The notes: generated from the letters alone by a model not told the origin. Shown: positions 8,599-18,217, counted from the stretch's first letter. The stretch: 64,000 bases of DNA from JBGASG01 sp046328035 (GCA_046328035.1 JAXLXI010000006.1:1-64000), one strand, 5' to 3'. Made by a program: numbers and translations.

Positions 8599-9000
8599 AT
8601 GAAGAGATTGGCGACTACCGTATGCACATTTTTGCTGATGGCTGGGTTTACAGCTACACCGGCACTCGCAGGAGCGCAGACAAAGTGGCAGGGGTACCTT
8701 GTTGATCGTGGCTGCGCCGATTCGGTCAGAAACGACAGCGACCCGACAACGTTTGTTCAAAACCACACTAAGGACTGTGCTCTGATGCCCAATTGTCAGG
8801 CCAAGGGCTATTCGATTTACGCTACCTCGCCGGAGTGCAAATGGTTGGACCTGGACAAGAAAGGCAACGATCTTGCGCTGAGGCTGCTCAAGGCCAGCAA
8901 AAGAAGGATCGGCTTCTATGTTGAGGTCACAGGAACAGCGAAGAAGCAGGTGTTGAAAACACAAAACATTGAAGAGATTGAAGAGCCAAAGGCACAGTAA
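8599..9000 (+). CDS. Exported small Cys-containing protein
   Basis: 133 aa from ATG 8599, with a clear signal peptide (LLMAGFTATPALAGA). The mature part has GYLVDRGCADS, HTKDCALMPNCQAKGY and a C-terminal VEVTGTAKKQVLKTQNIEEIE, a small beta-rich domain with three conserved Cys. It shares this layout (short strand, Cys, H..AC...C, then a V.VTG.....I.V strand pair) with the lipoprotein at 15744-16247, so the operon contains two members of one domain family. Lies directly before the membrane fusion protein and is likely co-transcribed. Function unknown. Confidence 0.7.
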   Translation: MKRLATTVCTFLLMAGFTATPALAGAQTKWQGYLVDRGCADSVRNDSDPTTFVQNHTKDCALMPNCQAKGYSIYATSPECKWLDLDKKGNDLALRLLKASKRRIGFYVEVTGTAKKQVLKTQNIEEIEEPKAQ

Positions 9001-9019
9001 TGGCGGAGACGAGATAGAG

Positions 9020-10996
9020 ATGTCACCAATAGATTCAAACATTCAGCCAGATGAAGAAGTAAAAAATGCTTCTCAGGGACCAGGTGTTTTGGGCTGGTTG
9101 CGCAAAAATTTCTGGGGATTGGTGACTCTGGTTGTGGTGACAGTCATCTGCGTGGCTATCGTCCAGATCTTCAAAAAACCAGGGCAGATGAGCGTCATCG
9201 AATCGCAGGCTATGGACATGAGCGCCATGGTGCCACCAAAGGGCGCCGTCCCTGTCGGAATTGCGCAAGTACAGCGGCAAAACATTGACGGCTCGGTCAC
9301 CTACACGGGCACGGTGCAAGCGTTTACGGATGAAGACATTTATCCGCGCGTGACTGGACGCATTACATCCATGCCTGTTTATGCTGGTGATCGTGTGCGA
9401 AAGGGACAGCTTCTAGTGCAATTGGATCCTGTCAATGACTCCGAATACAGCGCCAAAAGAGAAGAAGCCGCCAGCGCAGAAGACGCCGCCATGCACAATG
9501 CCGGTATCGCGAAATCGGAATTCTCACAGGCCAAATATCAACTGGAAGCCGCTCAAGAAGCTGAGCAAGCAGCCAAAGACGGAGTGGACGAGGCGCAGGC
9601 CAATCTGACGTATTGGAAACCTGAAGTTGAGCGGCAGAGCGCTTTGCTCAAAGCGCAGGTTGTCTCGCTTGATGAATACCAGAAAGAAGCTTCCGAGTTG
9701 CGAGCCGCCGAAGCGAAAGTAGAACAAGCAAAGGCTAAGTTGCGCGAGGCAGGTAAGACAAAACTCGCCACTCAAGCTGCTTTTGAAGCAATGCTTCATC
9801 ATATCGGGCATCAATCGTCAGCAGCGCGCGAGGCGCAAGCTGTTCTCAAGAACGCGAAGATTTATGAAACATATACGCGAATAGTGGCTCAGGACGACGG
9901 TGTTGTCACCAAGCGCATAGTCAGCCCTGGCGTTGTTGTCAATTCAACCATGCTTCTTCTCAAGATTGCACACGTAAAACAAGTGCGCATTCAGGCCGAA
10001 GTCGCTACCGAAGATGCCGAGAAGATAAATCTCGGAGACAAGGTATTCATCAAAAGCTCCGAAGATTCCAACGACCAGTTTACAGCCTCTATAACTTCGA
10101 TATTTCCGGCAGCAGATCCCGCCAGCAGAACATTTACAGTAGAAGCCCTGCTAGATAATCCGTTGAGTCTATCGGATAGAAGAAGTGCAAAGGTCGGGAC
10201 GATTGCCCAATACCGATTTCTTCCTGGTCAGTACGTGATCATGCAAATAGTCACGGGACAGCGCGACGGACTGACAATTCCGACCAGCGCCGTTGTCTGG
10301 CGAGAAGGCAAAGCACAGGTCTGGAAAGCCGTTGGTGGAAGCGGCTCCGAATCGCGACCTGCTCAATATACGTGCCTCATGCACCCTCAAATAATCAGAG
10401 ACAAACCCGGAAAGTGCCCGATATGCGGCATGACTCTCGTGCCCAAAGTTATTGGTGGCAAGAAAGTAGCCGAATTAGTCGATATAAAAATTGGTCTGTC
10501 GAATCCCGATAGAACTGAGGTGAAGCAAGGGCTCTCGGAGGGTGACTCCGTGATCTTCGCCGGTTATCAGAACCTGCAAGCGGGAGTAGCCGTGGTTGAC
10601 GCTCAGTGGGGCAGGAGCGGTCCTACAAAACTCCCTCTGGCTGGGGAAATAGAAGGCAACAGACTGGACTCAAGCAATAACTTTACCCATGAAGCGATGG
10701 CTGGGTCATTGATGATCAAAGTCTCGCTATCACCGGCGAAAGGCGGCTCCAACTCAGTCGTGGTCAACGTCAGCAAACATGGCGGTGGCAATGTGTCCGG
10801 TGCCAAAGTTTCCATCAAAACCTCAATGCCCGGAATGAACAACATGCCTGGTCCAGCTCTTAGTGGTAGCACCGGCGGTGACGGCGAGGTTCGCTTGAAG
10901 AGCGATCTATCGAGCGGCTTGTGGCAGCTCAAACTATCGATAATCGCCGAAGGACAAGAGCCGGTGAACAGCACGCTCGATGTGGAGGTGCCATAG
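9020..10996 (+). CDS. RND membrane fusion protein with heavy-metal-binding domain
   Basis: Periplasmic adaptor, 658 aa, larger than a usual MFP (about 400). ATG 9020; one TM helix near residues 31-52; lipoyl/barrel-sandwich halves around the long coiled-coil hairpin (about 150-285); beta-barrel domain (about 320-430). Then come two additions: a heavy-metal-binding domain near residue 450 with YTCLMHPQI and GKCPICGMTLVP (Cys, Met, His and CxxCGM), and a C-terminal YtkA/FixH-like beta domain (about 555-658, SLSPAKGGSNSVVVNV). The HMBD points to Cu/Ag/Zn-type cations. The stop abuts the GTG of the RND permease, so it is one operon. Confidence 0.9.
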   Translation: MSPIDSNIQPDEEVKNASQGPGVLGWLRKNFWGLVTLVVVTVICVAIVQIFKKPGQMSVIESQAMDMSAMVPPKGAVPVGIAQVQRQNIDGSVTYTGTVQAFTDEDIYPRVTGRITSMPVYAGDRVRKGQLLVQLDPVNDSEYSAKREEAASAEDAAMHNAGIAKSEFSQAKYQLEAAQEAEQAAKDGVDEAQANLTYWKPEVERQSALLKAQVVSLDEYQKEASELRAAEAKVEQAKAKLREAGKTKLATQAAFEAMLHHIGHQSSAAREAQAVLKNAKIYETYTRIVAQDDGVVTKRIVSPGVVVNSTMLLLKIAHVKQVRIQAEVATEDAEKINLGDKVFIKSSEDSNDQFTASITSIFPAADPASRTFTVEALLDNPLSLSDRRSAKVGTIAQYRFLPGQYVIMQIVTGQRDGLTIPTSAVVWREGKAQVWKAVGGSGSESRPAQYTCLMHPQIIRDKPGKCPICGMTLVPKVIGGKKVAELVDIKIGLSNPDRTEVKQGLSEGDSVIFAGYQNLQAGVAVVDAQWGRSGPTKLPLAGEIEGNRLDSSNNFTHEAMAGSLMIKVSLSPAKGGSNSVVVNVSKHGGGNVSGAKVSIKTSMPGMNNMPGPALSGSTGGDGEVRLKSDLSSGLWQLKLSIIAEGQEPVNSTLDVEVP

Positions 10997-13900
10997 GTGG
11001 TCGCAGGCGAAGAGACAAAACCGACGACTGCAAAGAGACCACGCAAACTGCGTGGCTTCAATGTCACTGCCTGGTCAATCGAGCATCCGTATACCATTGC
11101 TGCGTTTTATCTAGCAATGATCATCTTGGCCTTCGTAGCAATTGGCTTCTACATGCCCAAGCGGCTGATGCCTTACGTACAGAGCCCCATGATCGGCATA
11201 GTCAGTATGCAGCCAGGCCTGTCTGCCGAAGAGATGGAGACATATATAAGCAAGCCGATTGAAGAGCGAATGGTAGACATTCGCGGCGTCCGTTTCATAC
11301 GCTCAACATCCCAAGAAGGCTTCTCCATGGTCTCTCTGGAGTTCCCTTATGGAACCGACATGAAGCGATCTCTGGTTGAAGTTCAGGCTCTCATGAATGT
11401 GGTGCAAGCAGACTTGCCGGTCACGGGCGCGAACTTGAAGCCTAGCTGGGTACTCTTTATCGACCCACTAAATTTGCCTGTGTTGACTTTCAACCTGACA
11501 GCGCCTGGCTGGGACCCGGTTCGGCTGAGGGAGCTGGCTGACAACGAAATTACAAACAGACTAAAGAAGGTTCCTGATGTTTGGTCGATCTATTCATTTG
11601 GTGGATACAAACGACAACTTCAAGTTCTTGTCAATCGCAACAGACTTGCCGGTTACGGTCTTTCCATTCTCGATGTACGTGATGCAATAGACAAGCAGAA
11701 CGTAGCGAAACCTGCCGGTAGATTGAGCTATGGATCAGATGAATCCATTGTTCGAATCGACACGTTAGCGCGTGATCCCAAGCAGGTTGAGAATTACGCT
11801 ATCAAGTCGGTCGGCGACCGCATCATCTATGTGAAGGACGTCGCAAGAGTAGTTGATACATTTTGGGAAAAACGAGCGGCGTACCATCATGTCCACGGCA
11901 AGGTCGAGCCGGGCATAGAAGTCAGCGTAATTCAGACGCCCGAAGCCAGCTCCCCTCACGTGATTGCAGGCATCGAAAAAGAAGTCGCTCAACTTGAAAA
12001 AGACTATCCGGGCATACACTTCGAAAGAAGTTATGACAACTCCCACTTCGTCGGCATACTTATGCGCAACATGCTGGAAGAGCTTGGCAGCGCCATTCTT
12101 CTCACCGGCATAGCGGTCTTGCTGTTCCTTGGCGAGTGGCGAGCGACTATGATCTCGATGATTACCATCCCCATCGCACTTGCCATGGCTGTTCTGGCGC
12201 TAATTCCTATGGGAATGACGCTGGACAGTTCCACCTTAATAGGACTTCTTTTGTCTATTGGACGCCTGGTTGATGACTCGATTATCGATATTCACGCCAT
12301 AGAAAGACATCTGCGGATGGGCAAAGACCCCAAGACTGCCACCATCGATGGCATCACCGAGGTGCGCCTTGCAGTTGCCGCCTCCACGCTTGTCTTGATT
12401 CTGGCGCTGGCGCCTTTGCTTTTCTGCGGCGGTATCGTTCAACAGATGTTTGTCGGTCTTGTTTGGCCGATCATCTTTGGTTTGCTTGCCTCATTTCTGG
12501 TGTCATTGACGCTGACAGCGGTTCTTGCGGAGAAGTTTCTTAGAGCGAAGCCTGAATCTTATGACGACGTTCACGAGTTCTGGCTTGAAAAGCAGATTCG
12601 GCTGCGTGTTCTAGAGCCTGTCGACAGAGCATTAACGTCCCTGGAACATGGCTATGCTCGCCTCGTTGCCTGGATGCTCAAACACCGCTTCGTTAACATG
12701 GCGCGCATTCTGGCTACCATTGTCATCGGATTCACCTTCTACAACTTCATCGGCAGCGAGATGATGCCGCTTGCCGATGTCGGACAGGCTTACGGCGTCC
12801 TGGAGGTCAGCCCGGGTTTGTCTTTTGATGAGACAGAAAAGATCACAAACAAAGTCGAGCAAATCATGCTCAAGCACAAGGAGATCGAGCATGTCTCTAC
12901 CGAGATAGGCATTGACCCAGGCGGAACGTACTTCAACGGTTACAACATGCCGGGCGTAAACTTCGCCACGTTCATGATCACTCTGAGCGATAAGGACGAG
13001 CGGCAAAAAACGATCTGGGACGTTATGGATAGCGTTCAGAAGGAGGCTACTGAAAGCATTCCTGGAATCAGGCGGCTCCAGATAAAAGAGATGGGCTCTG
13101 ATGTGATGGCGAGTTCACAGGCCCCGATCTCCATCCTCGTCACCGGCCCTGACATGAGCATAGTGTCACGCCTGGCTGAGCAGACGGCGGACATCGCCAA
13201 GCAAACTTTCGGAATGCATCAGGTTGCCACCGATTGGGCCATGAGCAAGCCGGACTGGGAAATTAAAGTTGACCCGAGAAGAGCACAGGAAATAGGACTT
13301 ACACCATCTCAAATAGCTGATCAAGCCTACTATTCGATCACAGGCGCCTTGACCAATGAGTATTATCGCCTGCCTAACATAAGGCAGCGGACGATTCTTG
13401 TTCGCTATGACGAACCTCAAAGACGCGGTCCGCAAGACCTTTCCTTGATGACCATTACTTCGGCCGACGGCAAGCAAGTGCCATTGAAGAGCGTTGCGCA
13501 TTTGGAGTATCGAGATGCGCCGACCGTGATCGGTCATGACCAGATGCGTCGAGCGATTACTGTCATGGGCTATTACCGCAAGGGTGAGCCGCCCTCCATG
13601 GACGTCGGCATGGACGTGATGATGAAGTCCATGGCAAAACTAAACTGGCCACCTGGCTACACAATTGAATTGCGCGGCGATATGACGCAAATGATGGATG
13701 CATTTGGTCGTTTGCTCGGTGGTCTGCAACTCGCGATCCTGTTTATCTTCTTGGTTCTGGTAGCTCAGTTCAGAGGCTTCCTTCAGCCGGTCCAGATGGT
13801 CTTTTCATTGCCGCTGGAATTGTCGGGCGTTTTCTTTGCACTCTGGTTAGCTCATCAGGCTTTCTCCAGTGTCTCGATCATGGCCGTCATCATTCTGACC

Positions 13901-14233
13901 GGAATGGACATAACGACAGCGATTCTCCTCATCGACCAGATCCTCAGACACAGACAAGCAGGACTGCCTCGCGACGAAGCAATAATCAAAGCTTGTCCGG
14001 AGCGCTTGCGACCAATTTTGATGACTTCTGTAATCACGATCATCGTCATGCTCCCAGTATCCATATCACCTAAGACCGGGATGGACGCTTATTCTCCATT
14101 AGGCACTGTGGTTGTTGGTGGACTCATTGTCGGAACGATTCTCAGCTTGCTGGATATCCCGATCATGCACGCTTATGTAGATGACCTGCTGAACTGGCTC
14201 TCACGCTTGAGAAAGCGGGAGGTGAAGAAGTGA
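10997..14233 (+). CDS. RND efflux permease, metal-efflux operon
   Basis: 1078 aa, full length for the RND family, with 12 TM helices in two blocks and two large periplasmic loops. GTG start immediately after the MFP stop. In TM4, GRLVDDSIIDIHAIE carries the D-D pair that corresponds to the AcrB proton-relay aspartates. In TM10, LTGMDITTAILLIDQ lacks the Lys seen in AcrB, so the relay differs. Its MFP partner has a heavy-metal-binding domain, which suggests metal cation export, although the sequence is not a textbook CusA. Ends in a GTGA overlap with the TolC gene. Confidence 0.93.
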   Translation: MVAGEETKPTTAKRPRKLRGFNVTAWSIEHPYTIAAFYLAMIILAFVAIGFYMPKRLMPYVQSPMIGIVSMQPGLSAEEMETYISKPIEERMVDIRGVRFIRSTSQEGFSMVSLEFPYGTDMKRSLVEVQALMNVVQADLPVTGANLKPSWVLFIDPLNLPVLTFNLTAPGWDPVRLRELADNEITNRLKKVPDVWSIYSFGGYKRQLQVLVNRNRLAGYGLSILDVRDAIDKQNVAKPAGRLSYGSDESIVRIDTLARDPKQVENYAIKSVGDRIIYVKDVARVVDTFWEKRAAYHHVHGKVEPGIEVSVIQTPEASSPHVIAGIEKEVAQLEKDYPGIHFERSYDNSHFVGILMRNMLEELGSAILLTGIAVLLFLGEWRATMISMITIPIALAMAVLALIPMGMTLDSSTLIGLLLSIGRLVDDSIIDIHAIERHLRMGKDPKTATIDGITEVRLAVAASTLVLILALAPLLFCGGIVQQMFVGLVWPIIFGLLASFLVSLTLTAVLAEKFLRAKPESYDDVHEFWLEKQIRLRVLEPVDRALTSLEHGYARLVAWMLKHRFVNMARILATIVIGFTFYNFIGSEMMPLADVGQAYGVLEVSPGLSFDETEKITNKVEQIMLKHKEIEHVSTEIGIDPGGTYFNGYNMPGVNFATFMITLSDKDERQKTIWDVMDSVQKEATESIPGIRRLQIKEMGSDVMASSQAPISILVTGPDMSIVSRLAEQTADIAKQTFGMHQVATDWAMSKPDWEIKVDPRRAQEIGLTPSQIADQAYYSITGALTNEYYRLPNIRQRTILVRYDEPQRRGPQDLSLMTITSADGKQVPLKSVAHLEYRDAPTVIGHDQMRRAITVMGYYRKGEPPSMDVGMDVMMKSMAKLNWPPGYTIELRGDMTQMMDAFGRLLGGLQLAILFIFLVLVAQFRGFLQPVQMVFSLPLELSGVFFALWLAHQAFSSVSIMAVIILTGMDITTAILLIDQILRHRQAGLPRDEAIIKACPERLRPILMTSVITIIVMLPVSISPKTGMDAYSPLGTVVVGGLIVGTILSLLDIPIMHAYVDDLLNWLSRLRKREVKK

Positions 14234-15720
14234 GGTCGAGGGAAGCAGGAAGCTACGCAGCGAGAAAGACCGAGCGACTTCGCTTAGTTACTGCCGTGTT
14301 CGTGTCTATTGCCGCGTTTGTTGCCGCCAATCAAGCTATGGCGGCTGATTTGAAGGGTCCTCTTCCCGAGCAGGTTTCTTATCCTCCAACATCCTCTGAT
14401 GAGGTCGAAAGCACCAATCCCATTCAGCTCAGGATTGTCAAAGAAGCGCCTTCATCGGATCTGCCCGAGATTACCGGGCCGCTTGGGCTATCGGATGCGG
14501 TTAAAACGGGCATCAAGAACAATTTGACGCTCAAGCAGTTCGAACAATCGTGGATAGGCTCTAAGTTTCTCGCCCGTTCAGCTTTGGCAAAGTTTGGCCC
14601 ATCAGCGTCATTCAACACTCTCTACTCAACATCCTCGCTCAATCAGATGCTGTTCTTCCCAGGAGACACTTCGGTTGCCTCTCCTCCCATGCAGCCGATT
14701 GTCAAAGGAACATCGCTGAGTCTCATCTTTGCTGGCACACAACCATTGTTCACAGGCGGTCGCCTGATTGGCGGTTATCGCGCCGCTCGCGCACAAGAAC
14801 GACAAACACTGGCTGGATTCAGTGAAAGTCGGATCAATACGGCATTGAAAGTGAAGGAGACTTATTGGGACTCCGCATGGAGCGAAGCGAAACTGAGAGT
14901 TGCTACGGACTACGCGAAGTATCGAGAGTTGAGCACAAACAACATGAAGGCCCGCGTCCAAGAAGGAAAGGCTCCCAGGGCCGATTATCTGCGGGAGGAG
15001 GCCGAACTGGCGAAGGCTCGCATCGCAGTCAACGAAAGTTATAGAGACTACAACACAGCACTTCTCAATCTGAAGGTTGCAATGGCCGTAAACCTTGGAT
15101 CTCTAGTGACAGTCAAGGACCCTTTGGAATACGTCGAGACAACTGGAGACGTTAGTACTTACCTGCTTGAAGCTGCAAAAAACCGTCCTGAAATATCAAG
15201 AGCTGCCAGCAAGCTAGCGGAGATGAAAGCTAGAAAGCAGGTGGCAATGAGCAAATACTCGCCGCAAGTAAATGCTTACGGACTGGGCAGCAACATCTCT
15301 GGAAGCTCTCCTGACGGCAATGCTAACGGCCGCTGGGGCGGTTTCATTGGTGTCATGGGCGGTGTTACTCTGTTTGATTCAGGAAGCAGGTTCAATGAGC
15401 TGAGAGCAGCTAACGCTGCCGTGCGGCAGGCAGAACTAGCACAGCAGGAAGTAAGCCTGAAGGTAGCGCAGGAAGTGTCACAAGCATGGATTGACTTAGA
15501 CCTCGCGCGCAGAAACGTACAACTTGCCAAAGACGAAGTAACGTCTGCCGAAGAGGACCAGAGGCTCTTCCACACGAGATACCAGGTAGGCAAGTCAATT
15601 GCGTTGGAAGATTTCGACGCAACGGTAAAGATGTTCCAGGCTCGACTGGCTCTGCTCGAAGCCATATACAAGTATCGACTAGCACAGGCCCGCCTGACCT
15701 TTGCTAGCGGCGGAATCTAG
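14230..15720 (+). CDS. TolC-family outer membrane efflux protein
   Basis: 496 aa. GTG at 14230 overlaps the permease stop by four bases. Signal-peptide-like stretch at about 20-42 (VSIAAFVAANQAMAADL), then two OEP repeats with heptad-rich helices; the second includes FDSGSRFNELRAANAAVRQAEL. Third component of the tripartite pump with the two genes before it. It is not close to the two chrB-linked TolC proteins, so this operon has a separate origin. Confidence 0.9.
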   Translation: MRSREAGSYAARKTERLRLVTAVFVSIAAFVAANQAMAADLKGPLPEQVSYPPTSSDEVESTNPIQLRIVKEAPSSDLPEITGPLGLSDAVKTGIKNNLTLKQFEQSWIGSKFLARSALAKFGPSASFNTLYSTSSLNQMLFFPGDTSVASPPMQPIVKGTSLSLIFAGTQPLFTGGRLIGGYRAARAQERQTLAGFSESRINTALKVKETYWDSAWSEAKLRVATDYAKYRELSTNNMKARVQEGKAPRADYLREEAELAKARIAVNESYRDYNTALLNLKVAMAVNLGSLVTVKDPLEYVETTGDVSTYLLEAAKNRPEISRAASKLAEMKARKQVAMSKYSPQVNAYGLGSNISGSSPDGNANGRWGGFIGVMGGVTLFDSGSRFNELRAANAAVRQAELAQQEVSLKVAQEVSQAWIDLDLARRNVQLAKDEVTSAEEDQRLFHTRYQVGKSIALEDFDATVKMFQARLALLEAIYKYRLAQARLTFASGGI

Positions 15721-15743
15721 GCAGGCATCACGAGGAGAACAAA

Positions 15744-16247
15744 GTGAAACTTGATAGAACAACAACAGCTATCGCTTTCGTTTGCGCAATAAGTCTTGCA
15801 GGCTGTAGCCAGGGAGAGCAAAAAACGGATTCAGCTGCTCAACCAAGCAGCAACAACGCGTCGACCGCGAGCACTGAAACAGCGCCGAAAACGGACAGCA
15901 CGGCTACTCAAACGTCCACGACAACCACAACAGCTACCACCACCACACAAAGCAAGGGCGGCGAAGTCTATTTGGGCACCATAAATGGTGTCATAAGCGA
16001 CAGCATGTGCGGTAAAGATCATAAAGGAATGGGAGAACTGGGAAAAGATCCAGCCGCATGTACAAAGAAATGCATCGAGGGCGGAGCAAAATATGTACTG
16101 GTCGATGAAAAGGGCGTTGTATATGCGTTGTCGAACCAGGACAAACCAGCAGACTTTGCAGGTGCGCAGGTCGCCATTACTGGACATATTGACCCGACAG
16201 AAAAGTCGATTCACGTTCATTCGTTAGCACCCCAGAAGGCGCAATGA
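15744..16247 (+). CDS. Lipoprotein with small Cys/His domain
   Basis: 167 aa. GTG start after GAGGAG. Lipobox ISLAGC at residues 16-21, then a 45-residue Ser/Thr/Ala linker, then a compact domain: LGTINGVISDSMCG, AACTKKCIEGGAKYVLVDEKGVVYAL and GAQVAITGHIDPTEKSIHV. This domain (DSMCG...AACT..C...GAKYVLV) is common in bacteria as an exported domain of unknown function. It may bind metal or oxyanion through the Cys and His residues. Co-transcribed with the efflux operon; ATGA overlap with the next gene. Confidence 0.75.
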   Translation: MKLDRTTTAIAFVCAISLAGCSQGEQKTDSAAQPSSNNASTASTETAPKTDSTATQTSTTTTTATTTTQSKGGEVYLGTINGVISDSMCGKDHKGMGELGKDPAACTKKCIEGGAKYVLVDEKGVVYALSNQDKPADFAGAQVAITGHIDPTEKSIHVHSLAPQKAQ

Positions 16248-16741
16248 GATCGGCGCTTGGTCGGCTGCGCGATCCAGCAGTCGCGCAAAAGGTAGCCATT
16301 GCATTGCTCATATCTGGGCTGGGACTCCTTCTCGTTGAAGTGCGATTCGAGCACCAAGTGGTGCTGGCGAAGAAATGGCAGTCGTGGATTCCGCTTATCT
16401 ATACAACAGCAATGCTCATCGCTGGCGGCATTGCGCTGCCCCTATGGAAGCGAGGCGGCCGAATAGCACTTCTTTTTGGATTTGCCGCTGGCGTAATCGT
16501 TGGCTCATTAGGTTTCTGGTTTCACAGCAAAGGGTTACCGTTCACAGCCCTGTGTCAGGTGATGAAAGTAATCTGTATGACACCTGGAAAAATTGTCACC
16601 GAAGATCTTGGCCCGCCCGTGCTAGCCCCGCTTTCATTAATCGGACTGGGATTGCTAGGTGTGGTCCTCTGTTTGCAAACAGCGGATAGAGAAGCATCGA
16701 CTGGCGTTGCAGAAATTGATAATAGCGTCACACTCAAGTAG
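16244..16741 (+). CDS. Four-helix membrane protein ending efflux operon
   Basis: 165 aa, start ATG overlapping the lipoprotein stop. Four hydrophobic segments (about 18-35, 46-65, 72-92, 125-145). A Cys-Met cluster in LCQVMKVICMTPGK between helices 3 and 4 could bind soft metal. No family recognised. Position at the end of the MFP-RND-TolC-lipoprotein series suggests an accessory role in metal handling. Confidence 0.65.
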   Translation: MRSALGRLRDPAVAQKVAIALLISGLGLLLVEVRFEHQVVLAKKWQSWIPLIYTTAMLIAGGIALPLWKRGGRIALLFGFAAGVIVGSLGFWFHSKGLPFTALCQVMKVICMTPGKIVTEDLGPPVLAPLSLIGLGLLGVVLCLQTADREASTGVAEIDNSVTLK

Positions 16742-16777
16742 CCGCCACAGAAACGGCGCGCAAAGCTGGTCTTATCC

Positions 16778-17350
16778 CTAAGATGCTCTCGGTTTGGACT
16801 CACCGCCAACCGTTTGTATTAACCCTTGAACGGATAGCACGCCTTTACTGGACAATCTGAATTCGTACTTGCTGTTCACTTGTACGAGCTTGCGATGCTC
16901 TAGTTGAACAAGAGCATGCAAAAAGGGTTCGCTTAGACAGCACAAACTGGAAGACGCGGTAACCAGGTGAGGATGTCCGTTTTGTTCTATCACCAGGCTG
17001 ATCGAACTAGCTCGGTGTATCGTTTCTATCAATACGGAAAAAGCTTTCGCAATTCTTGTTGAATCCTCACACTGTAAGTCTGCTCGTACTGCCAGAAGTC
17101 CCTTGGGTGACAGTTTGTAGAGGAGGGCTTCTCCCGGCCCGCTAGAGACATACAAGGTGTTCTGTCTTTCCAACATGGCAATCGCATCAAGGAATGGCTC
17201 TCGGACAGAACAATAACGCGATTTCCCGATGATCAAATGACTGTGTCCGGCGCTCGCATCCGGCACAACCTCCATATGACCATGCTGTACCAATCCGGTC
17301 AGAAGCATGCTGCAAGTTTGTTTGACCGAATTGCCGGACGGCTGTGACAT
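16778..17350 (-). CDS. Hypothetical protein with internal duplication
   Basis: 190 aa, ATG 17350. It consists of two copies of an approximately 75-residue unit. Copy 1 has GHSHLI...REPFLDAIAMLERQNTLYV...YKLSPKGLLAV; copy 2 has GHPHLV...SEPFLHALVQLEHRKLVQV...FRLSSKGVLSV. The helix-helix-beta hairpin look of EPFLxAxxxLExxxLVxV...LSxKGxLxV is reminiscent of a winged helix, so a two-domain DNA-binding protein is possible, but no family is recognised. Convergent with the efflux operon and at the boundary with the mobilisation module. Confidence 0.6.
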   Translation of the reverse strand: MSQPSGNSVKQTCSMLLTGLVQHGHMEVVPDASAGHSHLIIGKSRYCSVREPFLDAIAMLERQNTLYVSSGPGEALLYKLSPKGLLAVRADLQCEDSTRIAKAFSVLIETIHRASSISLVIEQNGHPHLVTASSSLCCLSEPFLHALVQLEHRKLVQVNSKYEFRLSSKGVLSVQGLIQTVGGESKPRAS

Positions 17351-17609
17351 AGACTATTGATTGGGCGAATTAGTAAGGAGCTTGATGAGTATAAGCCTTG
17401 CTTGACAACAAGTCATCTTAATTCTCTTGGCAGAGCCCCCTATTGCCGCCCCCCCTGAGTTTCGACAGGCGACGCTGTGCGCCTCTGGTACAAGCAAGCG
17501 CATGCGCCGCAGCAAACTCTAGAGTTGCGAGCATTTTTTCATTTGACCAGAATTACGGTGTCGGCAGCCAGAGCCTTACTCCGACCTGGCTTTTCTATCT
17601 CATCCATCA

Positions 17610-17703
17610 TACGGGGGTGGCGCCACCGCGCGTCAAGCGTGACTGAGCGCCGGTAGCCCTGCCAGTTATGCATGTCCGCTTGACCCACGGAGCCACCCCC
17701 GTA
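17610..17703. repeat. Long imperfect inverted repeat upstream of radC
   Basis: Left arm 17610-17639 and right arm 17677-17703 share TACGGGGGTGGC at their outer ends and GTCAAGCG at their inner ends, with about 37 bases between the arms. It is GC-rich, not followed by a T-run, and sits 46 bp before the radC ATG. It could be a cruciform or single-strand structure (replication or transfer), a MITE remnant or a regulatory hairpin. The rest of 17351-17749 shows no gene. Confidence 0.6.
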
Positions 17704-17749
17704 CCCCGATTGCAGAGGCGAAAGTCGCTGTTTAACCGGAGGTATAGAA

Positions 17750-18217
17750 ATGAATAGCAGAACCTTGAAAAAGCATCTTAAATACATCGTCCCTGAAATG
17801 CGTTTAGCGGTGATCAAAGAACCTGGCGCCACTCCACTTCCCATAGGCTCGCCAGACGATCTTGAAAAGTTTGTGCAGCCTCTGAAACATTTCGCGGAAG
17901 AATATTTCGTTGCCTTCCACCTTACGGCCCGCAACGAAGTTTGCAATTATCAGGTCATTTCACATGGCACACTTTCGGCATCCCTAGTGCATCCGCGCGA
18001 AGTGTTCAAGGGCGCTCTGATCGCAAATTCTCATGCGATTATCGTAGCTCACAATCATCCGGGTGGATCGCTTACACCAAGCAAAGAAGATCTTGAAACT
18101 ACGGAAACGCTCATTAAGGCTGGTGACTTAATGGGCGTGAAAGTGATCGATCACATCATCGTCAGCTCCAATGGCTTGTACAGCCTCAGGGAAAATTGTC
18201 CGCACCTGTGGACGTGA
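17750..18217 (+). CDS. radC: RadC-like JAB/MPN+ domain protein
   Basis: 155 aa; ATG 17750 with a GGAGG RBS. It is only the C-terminal JAB (MPN+) domain of RadC, lacking the HhH domain of chromosomal RadC (about 225 aa). The metal-binding motif is complete: AHNHPGGSLTPSKED (H-x-H...S...D), preceded by SHGTLSASLVHPREVFK. Short RadC proteins of this kind are common in mobile elements. The role in DNA repair is not established for the family, and here it is probably an element function. First gene of mobilisation module 1; module 2 has no counterpart. Confidence 0.88.
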   Translation: MNSRTLKKHLKYIVPEMRLAVIKEPGATPLPIGSPDDLEKFVQPLKHFAEEYFVAFHLTARNEVCNYQVISHGTLSASLVHPREVFKGALIANSHAIIVAHNHPGGSLTPSKEDLETTETLIKAGDLMGVKVIDHIIVSSNGLYSLRENCPHLWT

